A DNA stretch of 35,209 nt, taken from the NCBI RefSeq assembly GCF_900104045.1, contig NZ_FNIN01000017.1, positions 1-35,209 on the forward strand, given 5' to 3'. The translations under genes were made by a program, and so were the position numbers. The stretch comes from Desulfonauticus submarinus (lineage in GTDB: Bacteria > Desulfobacterota > Desulfovibrionia > Desulfovibrionales > Desulfonatronovibrionaceae). Under the pieces are notes generated by a model that worked only from the letters and a program-made list of their open reading frames with translations, did not search any database and was not told where the DNA came from. Positions 14,654-22,902 of the stretch are shown one piece after another (the stretch's first letter is position 1; each line of letters opens with the position of its first letter).

Positions 14654-16284
14654 GTCCAATATCCTTGAAGAAGGTTTTTAGATTCTCTTTTTTTGGCTGA
14701 TTTTACAGAAGACATAGAAAAAGTGACTGCTTGAGAAAATGCCATCTCCAGGCCATCAGGCCCATCTTTGTACATTGCCTTTGGATAGTTTTTTAGCTGG
14801 TGCCAGAGATTTAGAGGATTGTCTCTTCCAGCCTTCATTTTTCTGGGAAGCCTGATGATGCCATTTGCAAGGTATGGTTGAAGGCTTTGAATGCGGATGT
14901 CTTTATCTGCTTTGGGCCTTATCTCGTTTATTGGAAAAGGCACGCCTTTTTTCCCAGCTTCTAAGATTAGTCTATCTTTTAGGTATTCCTGAAGTTGCAC
15001 CACTTCAAATGCCCAGTTTATGCATTTATAAGAGAGCTGATATTCAATTAAATCCTCTATGATCTGGTCTGGATGTCTTTTTTTTATGTCTGCAACTATC
15101 ACATAGCAGGTTGGAGAAGAGATTTCTTTTCCCAGAATAATGATCGCAGATGGTGCTCCAAATTTTTTACCCATAGACGGGTCACAAGAAGCAAAAAAGA
15201 TCAGGTTTTTGCCAAGTATATCAGCTTCTTCATAAGCCCACTTTTCAAGCCACTCTTCAGAAAACATTGAGGACTCAGATGGGTCGTTTTGCTTTGCACA
15301 GTCAAAGGCATGTGGACCAATGTCCTGCCTTAAGCACATTAAGGTATAGTAGTCTTCCTTTTCAGGCCACAGGACCTTTGTTCCTTTTAGCATTTCTTGT
15401 TTGTGCTTTTCAAAAAAGTCTCTGGCTTTTTGCTTGTTCTCACTCTGGTCCTGTGTATATATTTCTTCCCACCTCTCCCACAGAGGCGAGGTGGACCACT
15501 TGATTACTGACTTAAAAATTTTCCCCCCAAAGCGGCTTATTAGTTTTTTAAGCAGGCAATCTTCGTGATGTATGGTGCCAACAGCTATGTGATCAGTGTA
15601 TGACACATCCCCAATATTAAATGCTTTATCAAAGAACCACTTTTCTGTTTTTTTGCGATTTTCAGGATTTAAAACCTCTTCTGGATCCTCCAGGTCGTCA
15701 TATATACAGAGATCAGGTCTATACTGGAGATGCCTTGCGCCAAGCAGTTTTTGCCGAACTCCCCAGGCTTTGAGTTTTACCATGTTGTTTGTAATGATGT
15801 GTCCAAACTGCCATGTAGGGCCTTCACCTGTTATTTCAGAGAAATCGTGTTTTAAGCGTGCATTTGCTTCCAGCTCTGCTTTCACGAATTCTAAAAACTC
15901 TGCTGCTTGGGTAAAAGAGTTTGAAAATATGGCTATAAAATGCTTGTATCCGTAGCAGATGCACCAGATAGGCAGAATAAGTGATGTTATTGTTGATTTT
16001 GCGTTGCCTCTTGGTGCTGCAACAGCAAATCTTTTTGGTGTGCTGGAGAGAATAATTTGCACATAATTTGAGAAAAGATATTCATGGAGTTTGTTAGATT
16101 TATGGCTAAGGTAATGTGGAAAATAAGTCCTGGCAAATTCTTCTAAGTCTTGTGCACAATTCTTTTTTCTCTGTCTTTGTTTTTGTATTGTATCATCTTC
16201 AAAGGGCAGAACTTCCTGGGCGATTTTCTTTTTTAGCTCTTCAATTCCAGCAAGCAGAGTTTTTTTATCCAACTTAATCTTCAT
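14650..16284 (-). CDS. Terminase large subunit (Mu gp28-like)
   Basis: A 544-residue packaging motor. The ATPase domain has the P-loop AVAAPRGNAKST (~88-99) and Walker B LCIYDDLEDPEE. The nuclease domain starts with ASCDPSMGKK, the first metal-binding Asp of the RNase H-like fold, and continues to KADKDIRIQSL. It cuts host-linked prophage DNA during headful packaging. It begins directly after the small subunit stop (TAAATG) and overlaps the portal start by ATGA. An antisense copy of the 22-bp end motif lies within codons ~67-76. Confidence 0.95.
   Translation of the reverse strand: MKIKLDKKTLLAGIEELKKKIAQEVLPFEDDTIQKQRQRKKNCAQDLEEFARTYFPHYLSHKSNKLHEYLFSNYVQIILSSTPKRFAVAAPRGNAKSTITSLILPIWCICYGYKHFIAIFSNSFTQAAEFLEFVKAELEANARLKHDFSEITGEGPTWQFGHIITNNMVKLKAWGVRQKLLGARHLQYRPDLCIYDDLEDPEEVLNPENRKKTEKWFFDKAFNIGDVSYTDHIAVGTIHHEDCLLKKLISRFGGKIFKSVIKWSTSPLWERWEEIYTQDQSENKQKARDFFEKHKQEMLKGTKVLWPEKEDYYTLMCLRQDIGPHAFDCAKQNDPSESSMFSEEWLEKWAYEEADILGKNLIFFASCDPSMGKKFGAPSAIIILGKEISSPTCYVIVADIKKRHPDQIIEDLIEYQLSYKCINWAFEVVQLQEYLKDRLILEAGKKGVPFPINEIRPKADKDIRIQSLQPYLANGIIRLPRKMKAGRDNPLNLWHQLKNYPKAMYKDGPDGLEMAFSQAVTFSMSSVKSAKKRESKNLLQGYWT
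16056..16077 (+). promoter_or_regulatory. Internal copy of the prophage end motif inside the terminase gene
   Basis: The stretch TTTGCACATAATTTGAGAAA (followed by AG) matches the left-end copy at 489-510 at 19 of 22 positions and the right-end inner copy about as well. It lies antisense within the large terminase gene, roughly in the middle of the prophage. Its role is unknown. Mu carries a central gyrase site that helps synapsis, and this could be an analogous internal landmark, but that is inference. Confidence 0.5.
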
Positions 16285-16779
16285 TTATGCAAACTCTTTT
16301 GTAATTCTTTGATTGATTGCATCAAGATACTTTGAAAGCTCTGTTGTGATTTCCTGATCTTCTTTGATTACATCAAAGACTATTTCAAGCACCTTCAAAG
16401 CCACATCTGCCACAGCCACCTCAGGAGTGGTCTTTTTCATTGCAGAGACCATCTTGTTAAAGGTATCGCCTAAAGAGGCCAGGGCTTTTACCTTTTCCTG
16501 CGGATCTAAATCAGGTAAGGTCTGCACTTCCTGGATGGTTGTGTTTAAGATGTCCAGGAATTTTGTAAGTATTTGTTTGTTTATGGACTCAACAGAGTCT
16601 TCAGACAGAGAATTTGTGTATCTCAGCCTATCCCAATCGTAGATGGTGCTCTTATCCTTTGTCTTCCATCTCCTGAGCGTTGCTTCACTAATATTTAATT
16701 TTTTTGACAAAATGGCAAAAGACAGTCCATCTGCGTAGAGTTTTCTTGCCTGTTCAATGATCTCTTTTTTATATGCCAT
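16285..16779 (-). CDS. Terminase small subunit (Mu gp27-like)
   Basis: A 164-residue protein. The N-terminal ~45 residues are a helix-turn-helix (ARKLYADGLSFAILSKKLNI, then SEATLRRWK), as in small terminase subunits that bind the packaging start. The remainder is helical, with an oligomerisation-like segment (LDPQEKVKALASLGDTFNKM). It lies directly upstream of the large subunit in the same minus-strand operon. Similar HTH-first proteins precede the large terminase in other Mu-like phages. Confidence 0.85.
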   Translation of the reverse strand: MAYKKEIIEQARKLYADGLSFAILSKKLNISEATLRRWKTKDKSTIYDWDRLRYTNSLSEDSVESINKQILTKFLDILNTTIQEVQTLPDLDPQEKVKALASLGDTFNKMVSAMKKTTPEVAVADVALKVLEIVFDVIKEDQEITTELSKYLDAINQRITKEFA

Positions 16780-16780
16780 A

Positions 16781-16996
16781 TTAAGATTTTATTCCAAAAA
16801 ACTGCATTCCTGCGTTGATAATAGTTGATATAATTGCGCCAGATATTAGACCATTTTTGGCGGATTTTATTTCAACCTCTCTGAGCCTATCATCTATTGT
16901 ATTTAGTTTTTGTGTATGAGAATTAAGAGTATTTTGTATTCCCTGCAATATTCCTGTGTGCTCTCCTAACTTCTCCAGGAGATCTTTTTCTGCCAT
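16781..16996 (-). CDS. Small coiled-coil protein with C-terminal membrane segment (XhlA-like)
   Basis: A 71-residue protein. Residues ~5-45 form an amphipathic coil (LGEHTGILQGIQNTLNSHTQ) and the end is a hydrophobic segment (LISGAIISTIINAGMQFF). This plan matches XhlA/holin-accessory proteins, so a lysis role at the membrane is plausible. It is the first gene of the minus-strand packaging operon, with AAGGAGGACAAT before ATG 16996. The last codons closely resemble a spacer in the right CRISPR half (35156-35176). Confidence 0.6.
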   Translation of the reverse strand: MAEKDLLEKLGEHTGILQGIQNTLNSHTQKLNTIDDRLREVEIKSAKNGLISGAIISTIINAGMQFFGIKS

Positions 16997-17137
16997 ATTG
17001 TCCTCCTTTTATAAGGCTGTTTTAGGTGCTTGGTTTTTTTAATTTTATAATACAAGGTTGCTGTTTATTTTTTTGAAAAATGTCAAAAAAAAATATCTTA
17101 TAATTTTGTTATATTTTCCCAAAAAAAGGAGGTTTTT
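16997..17137. promoter_or_regulatory. Divergent late-promoter region with a dispersed 23-bp repeat
   Basis: A 141-bp AT-rich gap between two divergent late operons; both need promoters here, possibly Mor-activated. The repeat ATAAGGCTGTTTTAGGTGCT with TGG following (17011-17033) is the complement of 20018-20040 with one mismatch in 23. On the plus strand TTGAAA (17073) and TATAAT (17099-17104) are 20 bp apart, too far for a normal promoter, so an activator may be required. AAAGGAGG at the right edge serves the small gene at 17138. Confidence 0.5.
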
Positions 17138-17311
17138 ATGAAAATAGGTTTTTTTAGCGTTTTAGGGCTTATTGGCGTGTTGGCAGAAGAATTAACAAAA
17201 GCTGCCAGTGATGGGAAAATTACTGCATCTGAAGGCTTACATATAGTGGAAAAAGTGTGCGAACAACTTGGTATAAAATTGGAGATAGATATGGGCAACA
17301 GGGAGGAATAG
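17138..17311 (+). CDS. Small 57-residue protein, first gene of the plus-strand head operon
   Basis: ATG 17138 follows the strong site AAAAAAAGGAGG, and the frame ends with TAG 17309-17311 just before the gpI start. The product begins MKIGFFSVLGLIGVLAEELT and continues with KITASEGLHIVEKVCEQLGI. Similar short helical proteins (a helix, then a DGKIT-x-SEGL turn and second helix) are found in many phages with no known function. Its own strong ribosome site, and its stop overlapping the next gene's upstream region, support it being real. Confidence 0.65.
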   Translation: MKIGFFSVLGLIGVLAEELTKAASDGKITASEGLHIVEKVCEQLGIKLEIDMGNREE

Positions 17312-18574
17312 ATGTGGATCCCAGTGTTTAAAAAGGGAAAATGGACAGATTTAAGCGGAAACACAAAAGAGTGGACAGATAAAGACCTAGAAACAATAGT
17401 TGAGAAGTATAACTCCCAGAATGAGCATGAAGCACCTGTTGTTCTTGGACATCCAAAGGATGATTCCCCTGCCTATGGTTGGGTTGAAAAGCTAAAAAAA
17501 GAAGGGGATCTCATTTATGCAAAGCTCAAAGATGTATCAAAGGAATTTGTGGATTGGGTAAAAAAAGGCTTTTATAAGAAACGCTCAATTGCCTTATATC
17601 CTGACCTTTTGCTCAGACACGTGGGTTTTTTGGGTGGAACTCCGCCAGCAGTAAAGGGCCTTCCAGATGTGAGCTTTTCCAGTTCTGATTTTGTTTCATT
17701 AGAGTTTTCTGAAGCTGATCTTGCGGAAAAAATAAGTATAATTGGGGAGTTATTTCAAAAAATAAGAGAATTTTTTATTGAAAAGTATGGAAAAGAAGAG
17801 GTGGATAAAGTTGTTCCATCCTGGGATGTGGACATTTTGAAAAATACCCCTCAAGAGTCCACTCAGCTATCTGAAGGCCAAATAAAGTTAAATAAACAGG
17901 GATATAATCATGCAAAAGAGCTTATAGCAAAAGGTAAAATAAATAAAACAGATAAGTGGTCCTTTGATGCTGAAGATGAAAATAAAATCTTAGGAGATCC
18001 CCCAGACTGGAAGGAGTACAAAAAATGGTTTCTGGCAGAAGAGACTGGGCAAGGGGAGGAAACAAAGCAAAGGTATAAATATCCCTTTGGCAAAAACGGC
18101 AAAGTATATCGCTCAGCTTTAATTGCAATAAGGCAAAGGGCAGCACAACAAAAGCAGGATAATATTTTTGAAGCAGCAGGCAAACTTTTAGAGCAAATAG
18201 ATAAGGAGGACAAAAAGATGCAGGAGTTTGAGGAAATAAAAAAGAAATATGATGAACTGGAAAAAAAGAATAGACAAATGCAAGAACAATTAAAAAAACA
18301 AGAAATTCAGGGATTTTTAGATAAACTTTCAAGTGAAAACAAACTGCCCCCCAAATTTTTAGAGATGGGAATTGGAGAATTTATATCAAGTCTAGATTCT
18401 GAACAGGAGATAGAATTTTCTGAAGGAGAGAAAAAAAGCCCTAAACAATGGTTTATGGAGTTTCTGGAAAAGCTCCCAGAAGCAGTCCCTCTGGGACAAA
18501 ATTTTAAAGAAGGCAAAGATAAATCCTTAGATGAAGAAGTAAAACTAGGCAAAGAAATAGCCAATTCTTTGTAA
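17312..18574 (+). CDS. I: Mu gpI-like head maturation protease and scaffold
   Basis: A 420-residue protein. The N-terminal protease part has VVLGHPKDDSPAYGWVEKL (His47) and YKKRSIALYPDLL (Ser92), then VGFLGGTPPAVKGLP, all typical of Mu I. Residues ~170-295 hold an inserted domain (KGKINKTDKWSF ... KYPFGKNGKVYRSALIAIRQ) of a kind also seen in other phage head proteases. The C-terminal part is coiled coil (EFEEIKKKYDELEKKN) and should act as scaffold, as in Mu, where the Z scaffold is produced from the same gene. It precedes the decoration and capsid genes. Confidence 0.9.
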   Translation: MWIPVFKKGKWTDLSGNTKEWTDKDLETIVEKYNSQNEHEAPVVLGHPKDDSPAYGWVEKLKKEGDLIYAKLKDVSKEFVDWVKKGFYKKRSIALYPDLLLRHVGFLGGTPPAVKGLPDVSFSSSDFVSLEFSEADLAEKISIIGELFQKIREFFIEKYGKEEVDKVVPSWDVDILKNTPQESTQLSEGQIKLNKQGYNHAKELIAKGKINKTDKWSFDAEDENKILGDPPDWKEYKKWFLAEETGQGEETKQRYKYPFGKNGKVYRSALIAIRQRAAQQKQDNIFEAAGKLLEQIDKEDKKMQEFEEIKKKYDELEKKNRQMQEQLKKQEIQGFLDKLSSENKLPPKFLEMGIGEFISSLDSEQEIEFSEGEKKSPKQWFMEFLEKLPEAVPLGQNFKEGKDKSLDEEVKLGKEIANSL

Positions 18575-18590
18575 AAACAAGGAGGAAAAT

Positions 18591-18971
18591 ATGGCAGGGA
18601 TACTTGGCGTAGAAGAACATGAACAGCCTGCATATGATCTCGTTGCAGGCAAAACATTTGAAACAAAAAAAATAACGATTTCTTCTGGAGCAGGAAAGTT
18701 AGTTAGGGGCACGGTTCTCGGAATGGATCGTGTTTCTTGTAAATATAAACAGCTTAATCCTTCTGCTTCAGACGGGACTCATGTGGCCTGGGCAATACTT
18801 GCTGAAGATGTGGATGCGACAAACTCTGATGTTAAGACTATTGCTTATTTTTTAGGCAAATACAGGTTGTCAGGTCTTATATGGCCGCCTTCTATAACAG
18901 ATCAAGAGAAAAAAGCTGCCCTGCGCCAGCTCCAGACTAAAGGTATAATTGTTGATGAAGATTGGTCATAA
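18591..18971 (+). CDS. Head decoration protein (lambda gpD-like)
   Basis: A 126-residue protein with a strong AGGAGG before ATG 18591. The pattern of a small beta-rich protein (TISSGAGKLVRGTVLGMD, THVAWAILAEDVDA, KTIAYFLGKYRLSGLIW) placed between the protease and an E-type capsid fits the head decoration family of lambda D. Such proteins bind the expanded capsid as trimers and stabilise it. Confidence 0.85.
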   Translation: MAGILGVEEHEQPAYDLVAGKTFETKKITISSGAGKLVRGTVLGMDRVSCKYKQLNPSASDGTHVAWAILAEDVDATNSDVKTIAYFLGKYRLSGLIWPPSITDQEKKAALRQLQTKGIIVDEDWS

Positions 18972-19009
18972 GGCTCTAAAAATTAAAAATAAATCTCTGG
19001 AGGAATAGT

Positions 19010-20017
19010 ATGGACGATTTTTTTAAGCCAACGGTTTTAACTGCATCCATAAATGAGATGCAAAGCCCACAGATGGTTATATACAACAGAATTTTTAAGG
19101 GAAAGGAGAAGTTTAATCCAACAGACAAACTGGAGTTTGAGGTTCTTTCTGGTTCTGAATCTATTTTGAGGAATTTGACTGTTTTTGAACCAGCGCAGGT
19201 TACAGGCAAAACTGGCAGAAAGGTGGTAATCGTAAAGGCTCCAAGACTTGCAGACAAAAAATTTATCCATACAGCAGAACTAAATGGACTAAGGGCCTAT
19301 GGAGAACAGCTTGGGTTTGAGCTTTTTAAACAAAGAATTGCAAGGGAGCAAAAAGACATAAGAAATATAATTGATCGCACAATAGAATACTGGTCTGCAA
19401 ATGCTCTGAAGGGCAAAATTTTGGATTCAGATTATTCAACTGTGCTTGTTGATTACAACCTTCCAGCAACCCATAAATTAACCTTATCTGGCACAGATCT
19501 CTGGACAGATCCAGACTCTGATCCCCTTGCAGACATAAGAGAATTTAAGAGAACAATAGAAGAAGATTCAGGAGCGGCAATTACATCTTGGGTGGCATTT
19601 ATCGGCTATAAGGTGATGGATGCGCTTTTAAACCATGAGGGGGTAAGAGACTTTCTTAAATATGATCGTGGTTCTCAAATGGCAGAAAGCGGGAGAATAC
19701 AAAGGCTCGCAGAGGTGGAGCTAATTGAATATAACGTATCTTTTGTAGATAGCACTGGCACAAAAAGAAGATTTATAGACCCAGAGGAATTTTTGCTTGT
19801 TGGCGAATGTGAAGATGTTGTGTCTGTTCCCTTTGCTCCCATTGTAGATAAAAACGCTCCTGGTGGAGTAGGAAATGTAGTCTCAGGAAAGCCTGTAATG
19901 TACTTCTCAAAATCATGGGATGTAGAGGATCCTGACGGCAGATGGATAAAGGCGGAGTCAAGACCTCTGCCAGCCCTGCAAAGACCAGGAGCAGTTGTGG
20001 ACGCAATAGTTGTATAA
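19010..20017 (+). CDS. Major capsid protein (lambda gpE-like, HK97 fold)
   Basis: A 335-residue protein following TGGAGGAATAGT. The phage E family shows an N-terminal segment (DDFFKPTVLTASINEMQSP), the core with APRLADKKFIHTAELNGLRA, the helix RTIEYWSANALKGKI and the C-terminal YFSKSWDVEDPDGRWIKAES, followed by RPLPALQRP. It makes the icosahedral shell. Mu gpT is a different capsid family, so the head module is of the siphovirus/lambda-like type found in B3/D3112-like transposable phages. Confidence 0.93.
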   Translation: MDDFFKPTVLTASINEMQSPQMVIYNRIFKGKEKFNPTDKLEFEVLSGSESILRNLTVFEPAQVTGKTGRKVVIVKAPRLADKKFIHTAELNGLRAYGEQLGFELFKQRIAREQKDIRNIIDRTIEYWSANALKGKILDSDYSTVLVDYNLPATHKLTLSGTDLWTDPDSDPLADIREFKRTIEEDSGAAITSWVAFIGYKVMDALLNHEGVRDFLKYDRGSQMAESGRIQRLAEVELIEYNVSFVDSTGTKRRFIDPEEFLLVGECEDVVSVPFAPIVDKNAPGGVGNVVSGKPVMYFSKSWDVEDPDGRWIKAESRPLPALQRPGAVVDAIVV

Positions 20018-20020
20018 CCA

Positions 20021-20086
20021 AGCACCTAAAACGGCCTTATAATCCTTTGCTCGTATCGCCTGGTTTGGCTGGCCGTTTTAGGTGCT
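20021..20086. repeat. 16-bp perfect inverted repeat after the capsid gene
   Basis: AGCACCTAAAACGGCC (20021-20036) and GGCCGTTTTAGGTGCT (20071-20086) form a 16-bp stem with a 34-nt loop. The left part (20018-20040) repeats, in inverse orientation, 17011-17033 in the late-promoter region. The right arm shares AGGTGCTCGGCT with the inverted repeat at 9256-9327. It could limit read-through from the heavily expressed capsid gene, but no T-run follows. Confidence 0.8.
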
Positions 20087-20109
20087 CGGCTGCCCATAAG
20101 GAGGAATAA

Positions 20110-20292
20110 ATGTTGGTAAAAGTTATTTCAGACTACAGCGTAAGATATAAAGGAAAACTTTTTTCAAAGGGCGAAGTCGTTAATATGGACAAAGAGATAG
20201 CACATGCTCTTTTAAAAAGAGGTTTTGTGGAAAAAGTAAAAAAGGAACAAGAGCAAGAACAGAAGCAAGAACCTCAAGGTGAGGACAACTAA
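20110..20292 (+). CDS. Small head-operon protein
   Basis: A 60-residue protein after AAGGAGGAATAA. It has a beta core (KVISDYSVRYKGKLFSKGEV), a short helix (MDKEIAHALLKRGFVE) and a Glu/Gln-rich tail. Short proteins of this plan often lie between the capsid gene and the gp36-like gene in Mu-like and related phages. The function is unknown. Confidence 0.6.
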   Translation: MLVKVISDYSVRYKGKLFSKGEVVNMDKEIAHALLKRGFVEKVKKEQEQEQKQEPQGEDN

Positions 20293-20706
20293 ATGGGATA
20301 CTGCACAAAGGACGATCTCCTCACAAAGATCCCAGAAGAATATCTCTTAGATCTCGCAGACGATGATGGAGATGGCAATCTGGATGAAACTGTTGTGAAT
20401 AATGCAATAGAGCAGGCAACAGCAGAAATAGACGCATATCTGGGGAGTAAATATTCTACTCCCCTGTCTTCTGTTCCGCAAATCATAAAGAAACTTTGCA
20501 TTGAGCTTACTATTTACAATCTCCACCTGCGTTCAGACAAAGTTACAGACGCATGGAAAGATGTTTATAAGAACGATGTGGCGCTTTTAAAAGCTATATC
20601 AAAAGGAGATCTGACAATTGGCGTGGAAACTGAAACAGAATCCACAGGCTTTAAAATATCTGCAAGAGAGAAGGTTTTCGGGAATATATTTGAGGAGATG
20701 GTATGA
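20293..20706 (+). CDS. Mu gp36-like protein (DUF1320), head-tail connection
   Basis: A 137-residue protein starting MGYCTKDDLLTKIPEEYLLD, with NNAIEQATAEIDAYLGSKYS in the centre and a helical segment IKKLCIELTIYNLHLR. This is the gp36/DUF1320 pattern, related to the head-tail adaptors of the gp6/gp15 group, so a connector role is likely. It overlaps the next gene by ATGA at 20703. Confidence 0.85.
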   Translation: MGYCTKDDLLTKIPEEYLLDLADDDGDGNLDETVVNNAIEQATAEIDAYLGSKYSTPLSSVPQIIKKLCIELTIYNLHLRSDKVTDAWKDVYKNDVALLKAISKGDLTIGVETETESTGFKISAREKVFGNIFEEMV

Positions 20707-21236
20707 GATTTATAGTTACAGTTGATGATAGTGAAATAAAAAGACTGGAGCGACTCTCAGATCTTAATCTCAAAGATGCCCTGGAAGATGTTGGGGAATA
20801 TCTGCTTCAGAGAATAGCCCTTTGTTTTAGATTTGAAAGAGATCCTAAAGGCAACAGATGGCCAGATCTTAGGAAAACCACAAAGAAAAACAGACGGGGG
20901 GAATCGTATCACATCTTAAGAGACTCTGGAAGGCTTAAAGACTCATTCACAAAAGAGGTTTCAAAAAATAGGGTAATGGTTGGAACATCTGTAAAGTACG
21001 CAAAAACCCACCAATTTGGGGCCAAAAAAGGTCAGTTTGGTACTGTAGAGGCAAAAGTAAGAGAGCACATAAGAAACTACAAAGGCAGAGAAGTGAAAGT
21101 AAGGGAGCATACAAGAAAAATAACCATTCCCTGGGGAGACATTCCACCAAGACCTTTTATGGGAATCACAGAAAAAGATAAAAAAGAGATTATGGACATA
21201 ATTTTAAATAGCATCAGGAGGCGCATAATTGGTTGA
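20703..21236 (+). CDS. G: Phage virion morphogenesis protein (Mu gpG-like)
   Basis: A 177-residue protein of the virion-morphogenesis family. It has FERDPKGNRWPDLRKTTKKN, HILRDSGRLKDSFT, VKYAKTHQFGAKKGQFG and IPPRPFMGITEKDK, all of which are characteristic. In Mu, gpG is needed for tail or head-tail assembly. The start overlaps the previous stop. The last codons overlap the next gene, which begins with TTG. Confidence 0.9.
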   Translation: MRFIVTVDDSEIKRLERLSDLNLKDALEDVGEYLLQRIALCFRFERDPKGNRWPDLRKTTKKNRRGESYHILRDSGRLKDSFTKEVSKNRVMVGTSVKYAKTHQFGAKKGQFGTVEAKVREHIRNYKGREVKVREHTRKITIPWGDIPPRPFMGITEKDKKEIMDIILNSIRRRIIG

Positions 21237-21669
21237 TTTTAGCGTTTTAGAAGAAAAGATAATACAAAGCCTATCAGAGCTCAAAAACGAGGGAATACGG
21301 ACCTGTGAGAGCTATTCAGGGCAACTTGAGGGAAAGATACCAGAAGTAACAAAAAGATTTCCTGCTGTATATGTAATGTGTGATGGGGCAAAGTACACGC
21401 AACGAAATCAGCTAACAGAGAGTGAAGTGTCTTTTTTGATTTTGTGCGCAGACAGATCTTTGCGTGCAAAATCAAAAGAGGCACTTGCTGGCGTTTCGTC
21501 TTTAGTAAGAAGAGTTAGAGAACTCCTGCACGGAAAGAGGATTTTGGGCGATCCTTTTACTCCTCTTTTCGTGCAGGAAGAAAAAGTTCTGGTCTTTGAA
21601 CCAGAACTTGGAGTTGCAGTATTTTCTGCAAGATACTTCTCAAAGGCAATGTTTAGAATTGGGGGCTGA
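21229..21669 (+). CDS. Mu gp37-like protein (DUF1834)
   Basis: A 146-residue protein from TTG 21229, which has AGGAGG at the proper distance; no ATG is available nearby. It shows the DUF1834 pattern: KRFPAVYVMCDGAK near the centre, VSFLILCADRSLRAKSKEAL, and LLHGKRILGDPFTPLFVQ. In Mu-like phages this gene lies between gpG and the tail genes and probably encodes a tail terminator/completion factor. Confidence 0.8.
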   Translation: MVDFSVLEEKIIQSLSELKNEGIRTCESYSGQLEGKIPEVTKRFPAVYVMCDGAKYTQRNQLTESEVSFLILCADRSLRAKSKEALAGVSSLVRRVRELLHGKRILGDPFTPLFVQEEKVLVFEPELGVAVFSARYFSKAMFRIGG

Positions 21670-21670
21670 T

Positions 21671-22033
21671 ATGAATTGGGAAAATATAAGACATTTTAAA
21701 CCACATGAGTTTAAATGTCCTTGTTGTGGAAGATGTGAAATTAAGGAAGAGGCGATTTTGGCCCTAGATATGGCAAGGGAAATGGCAGGTGTTCCTTTTA
21801 GGATTACTTCTGGTTTTAGATGCGAAAAACATAATAGGGAAGTTGGTGGTAAGCCTGATTCTGCACATCTAGGAGGATGGGCAGTTGATATACGAGCAAC
21901 CAATTCAAAAGCAAGATACAAAATCATAACTGCCCTTATAAATTGTGGATTTACCAGAATAGGTATTGGGAAAAATTTTATACACGCAGACAAAGACCCA
22001 GAGAAGGTCCAAAATGTAGTGTGGGTGTATTAA
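21671..22033 (+). CDS. M15-family peptidase, likely endolysin
   Basis: A 120-residue protein from ATG 21671, close behind the previous gene; an upstream in-frame extension to 21596 lies inside that gene and is unlikely. It carries the M15A zinc signature: SAHLGGWAVDI (His66, Asp73) and FIHAD (His105), with TSGFRCEKHN before it. Such enzymes cleave peptidoglycan cross-bridges or the D,D peptide. Its place inside the head-tail operon suggests it acts as the endolysin or helps the tail penetrate. CPCC near the N-terminus may bind a further metal. Confidence 0.88.
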   Translation: MNWENIRHFKPHEFKCPCCGRCEIKEEAILALDMAREMAGVPFRITSGFRCEKHNREVGGKPDSAHLGGWAVDIRATNSKARYKIITALINCGFTRIGIGKNFIHADKDPEKVQNVVWVY

Positions 22034-22061
22034 GAAACAGTAAACTATAAGGAGGACATAA

Positions 22062-22799
22062 ATGGCAGGATTTCTTGGCAAAGGAGACGTTTACATAGAC
22101 AGAGACCTAAAAGGCCAGTTTAAACTTTTAGGCAACACAACCAAATTTGCAATAGCAGAAACAGAGGCAGATGTTAAGGAGAGAGTGTCAAAAATGCGGG
22201 ACACCTATGGCTCTGCCCTGGATACGGTTATCATCCCAAAGCCAGCAAAGATAAGTCTGGAATTAAACGATATTGACGCAGAAAATATGGCCCTTGCACT
22301 GAGAGGTTTGATTGAGGTTATAGATGTTTCTTCTGGCTCTGTAAGCGGAAAGGAAATGGAAGTTTCTGAGCTGGATGTGTGGTTGGATATAGGACATACA
22401 AATATCTCAAATCTTGTGATCAAAAGTCAGGATGAATCCACAACTTACGACGAAAACGAAGACTATGTTGTAAATGCAAGGCTTGGACTCATAAAGTTTT
22501 TATCATCCTCTGAGAATGTGTCCAAAGGCGATACTGTAAAACTCTCTTATGATTATGGAGCTGTAACAGGCAAACGCATCAAGGCTGGGAGAGTGACGGA
22601 GATAGAATGTGCTCTCCTTCTGGACGGTCAAAATATGACAAATGGCAAAGATTGCACTGTTAGAGTGTTTAAGTGCAAGCTCAGGCCGTCTTCTGAGGTG
22701 GACTTCCTTATGGACGATTTTCAAAATCTCTCTTTGGAAGGCACTCTGGTTGTGCCTGAAGGAAGAACTGAAGCATATCATGTGGAGTATATAGATTAA
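22062..22799 (+). CDS. Major tail tube protein (siphovirus type)
   Basis: A 245-residue protein after AAGGAGGACATAA. It is beta-rich with an immunoglobulin-like middle (YDENEDYVVNARLGLIKFLS, VSKGDTVKLSYDY) and a C-terminal LSLEGTLVVPEGR typical of tube proteins. The following tail-chaperone frameshift and long tape-measure gene confirm a non-contractile tail, as in D3112-like rather than Mu-type phages; no sheath gene exists here. The 103-bp gap after it has no gene. Confidence 0.8.
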   Translation: MAGFLGKGDVYIDRDLKGQFKLLGNTTKFAIAETEADVKERVSKMRDTYGSALDTVIIPKPAKISLELNDIDAENMALALRGLIEVIDVSSGSVSGKEMEVSELDVWLDIGHTNISNLVIKSQDESTTYDENEDYVVNARLGLIKFLSSSENVSKGDTVKLSYDYGAVTGKRIKAGRVTEIECALLLDGQNMTNGKDCTVRVFKCKLRPSSEVDFLMDDFQNLSLEGTLVVPEGRTEAYHVEYID

Positions 22800-22902
22800 A
22801 TGATAATTTACTGCCTAAACCCAAACCTTAATAACAAAAACAGTTCGAGTTCGACCTAAAAACATAAGAGTTAATTGGATAATAAAATTTTAGGAGGCTT
22901 TT

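Noticed and set aside
17453-17500. Resemblance of spacer 35074-35109 (Asp-Asp-Pro ... Phe-x-Trp codons) to the gpI motif
   Set aside because: Only a few residues agree and the nucleotide match is short; not enough to claim homology.
19749-19760. Match GTAGATAGCAC between spacer 164-200 (reverse) and the capsid gene
   Set aside because: An 11-base match between eight spacers and 35 kb is expected by chance.
22835-22860. GTTCGAGTTCGAC as part of a tRNA T-arm
   Set aside because: No cloverleaf can be drawn around it and no acceptor stem is present.
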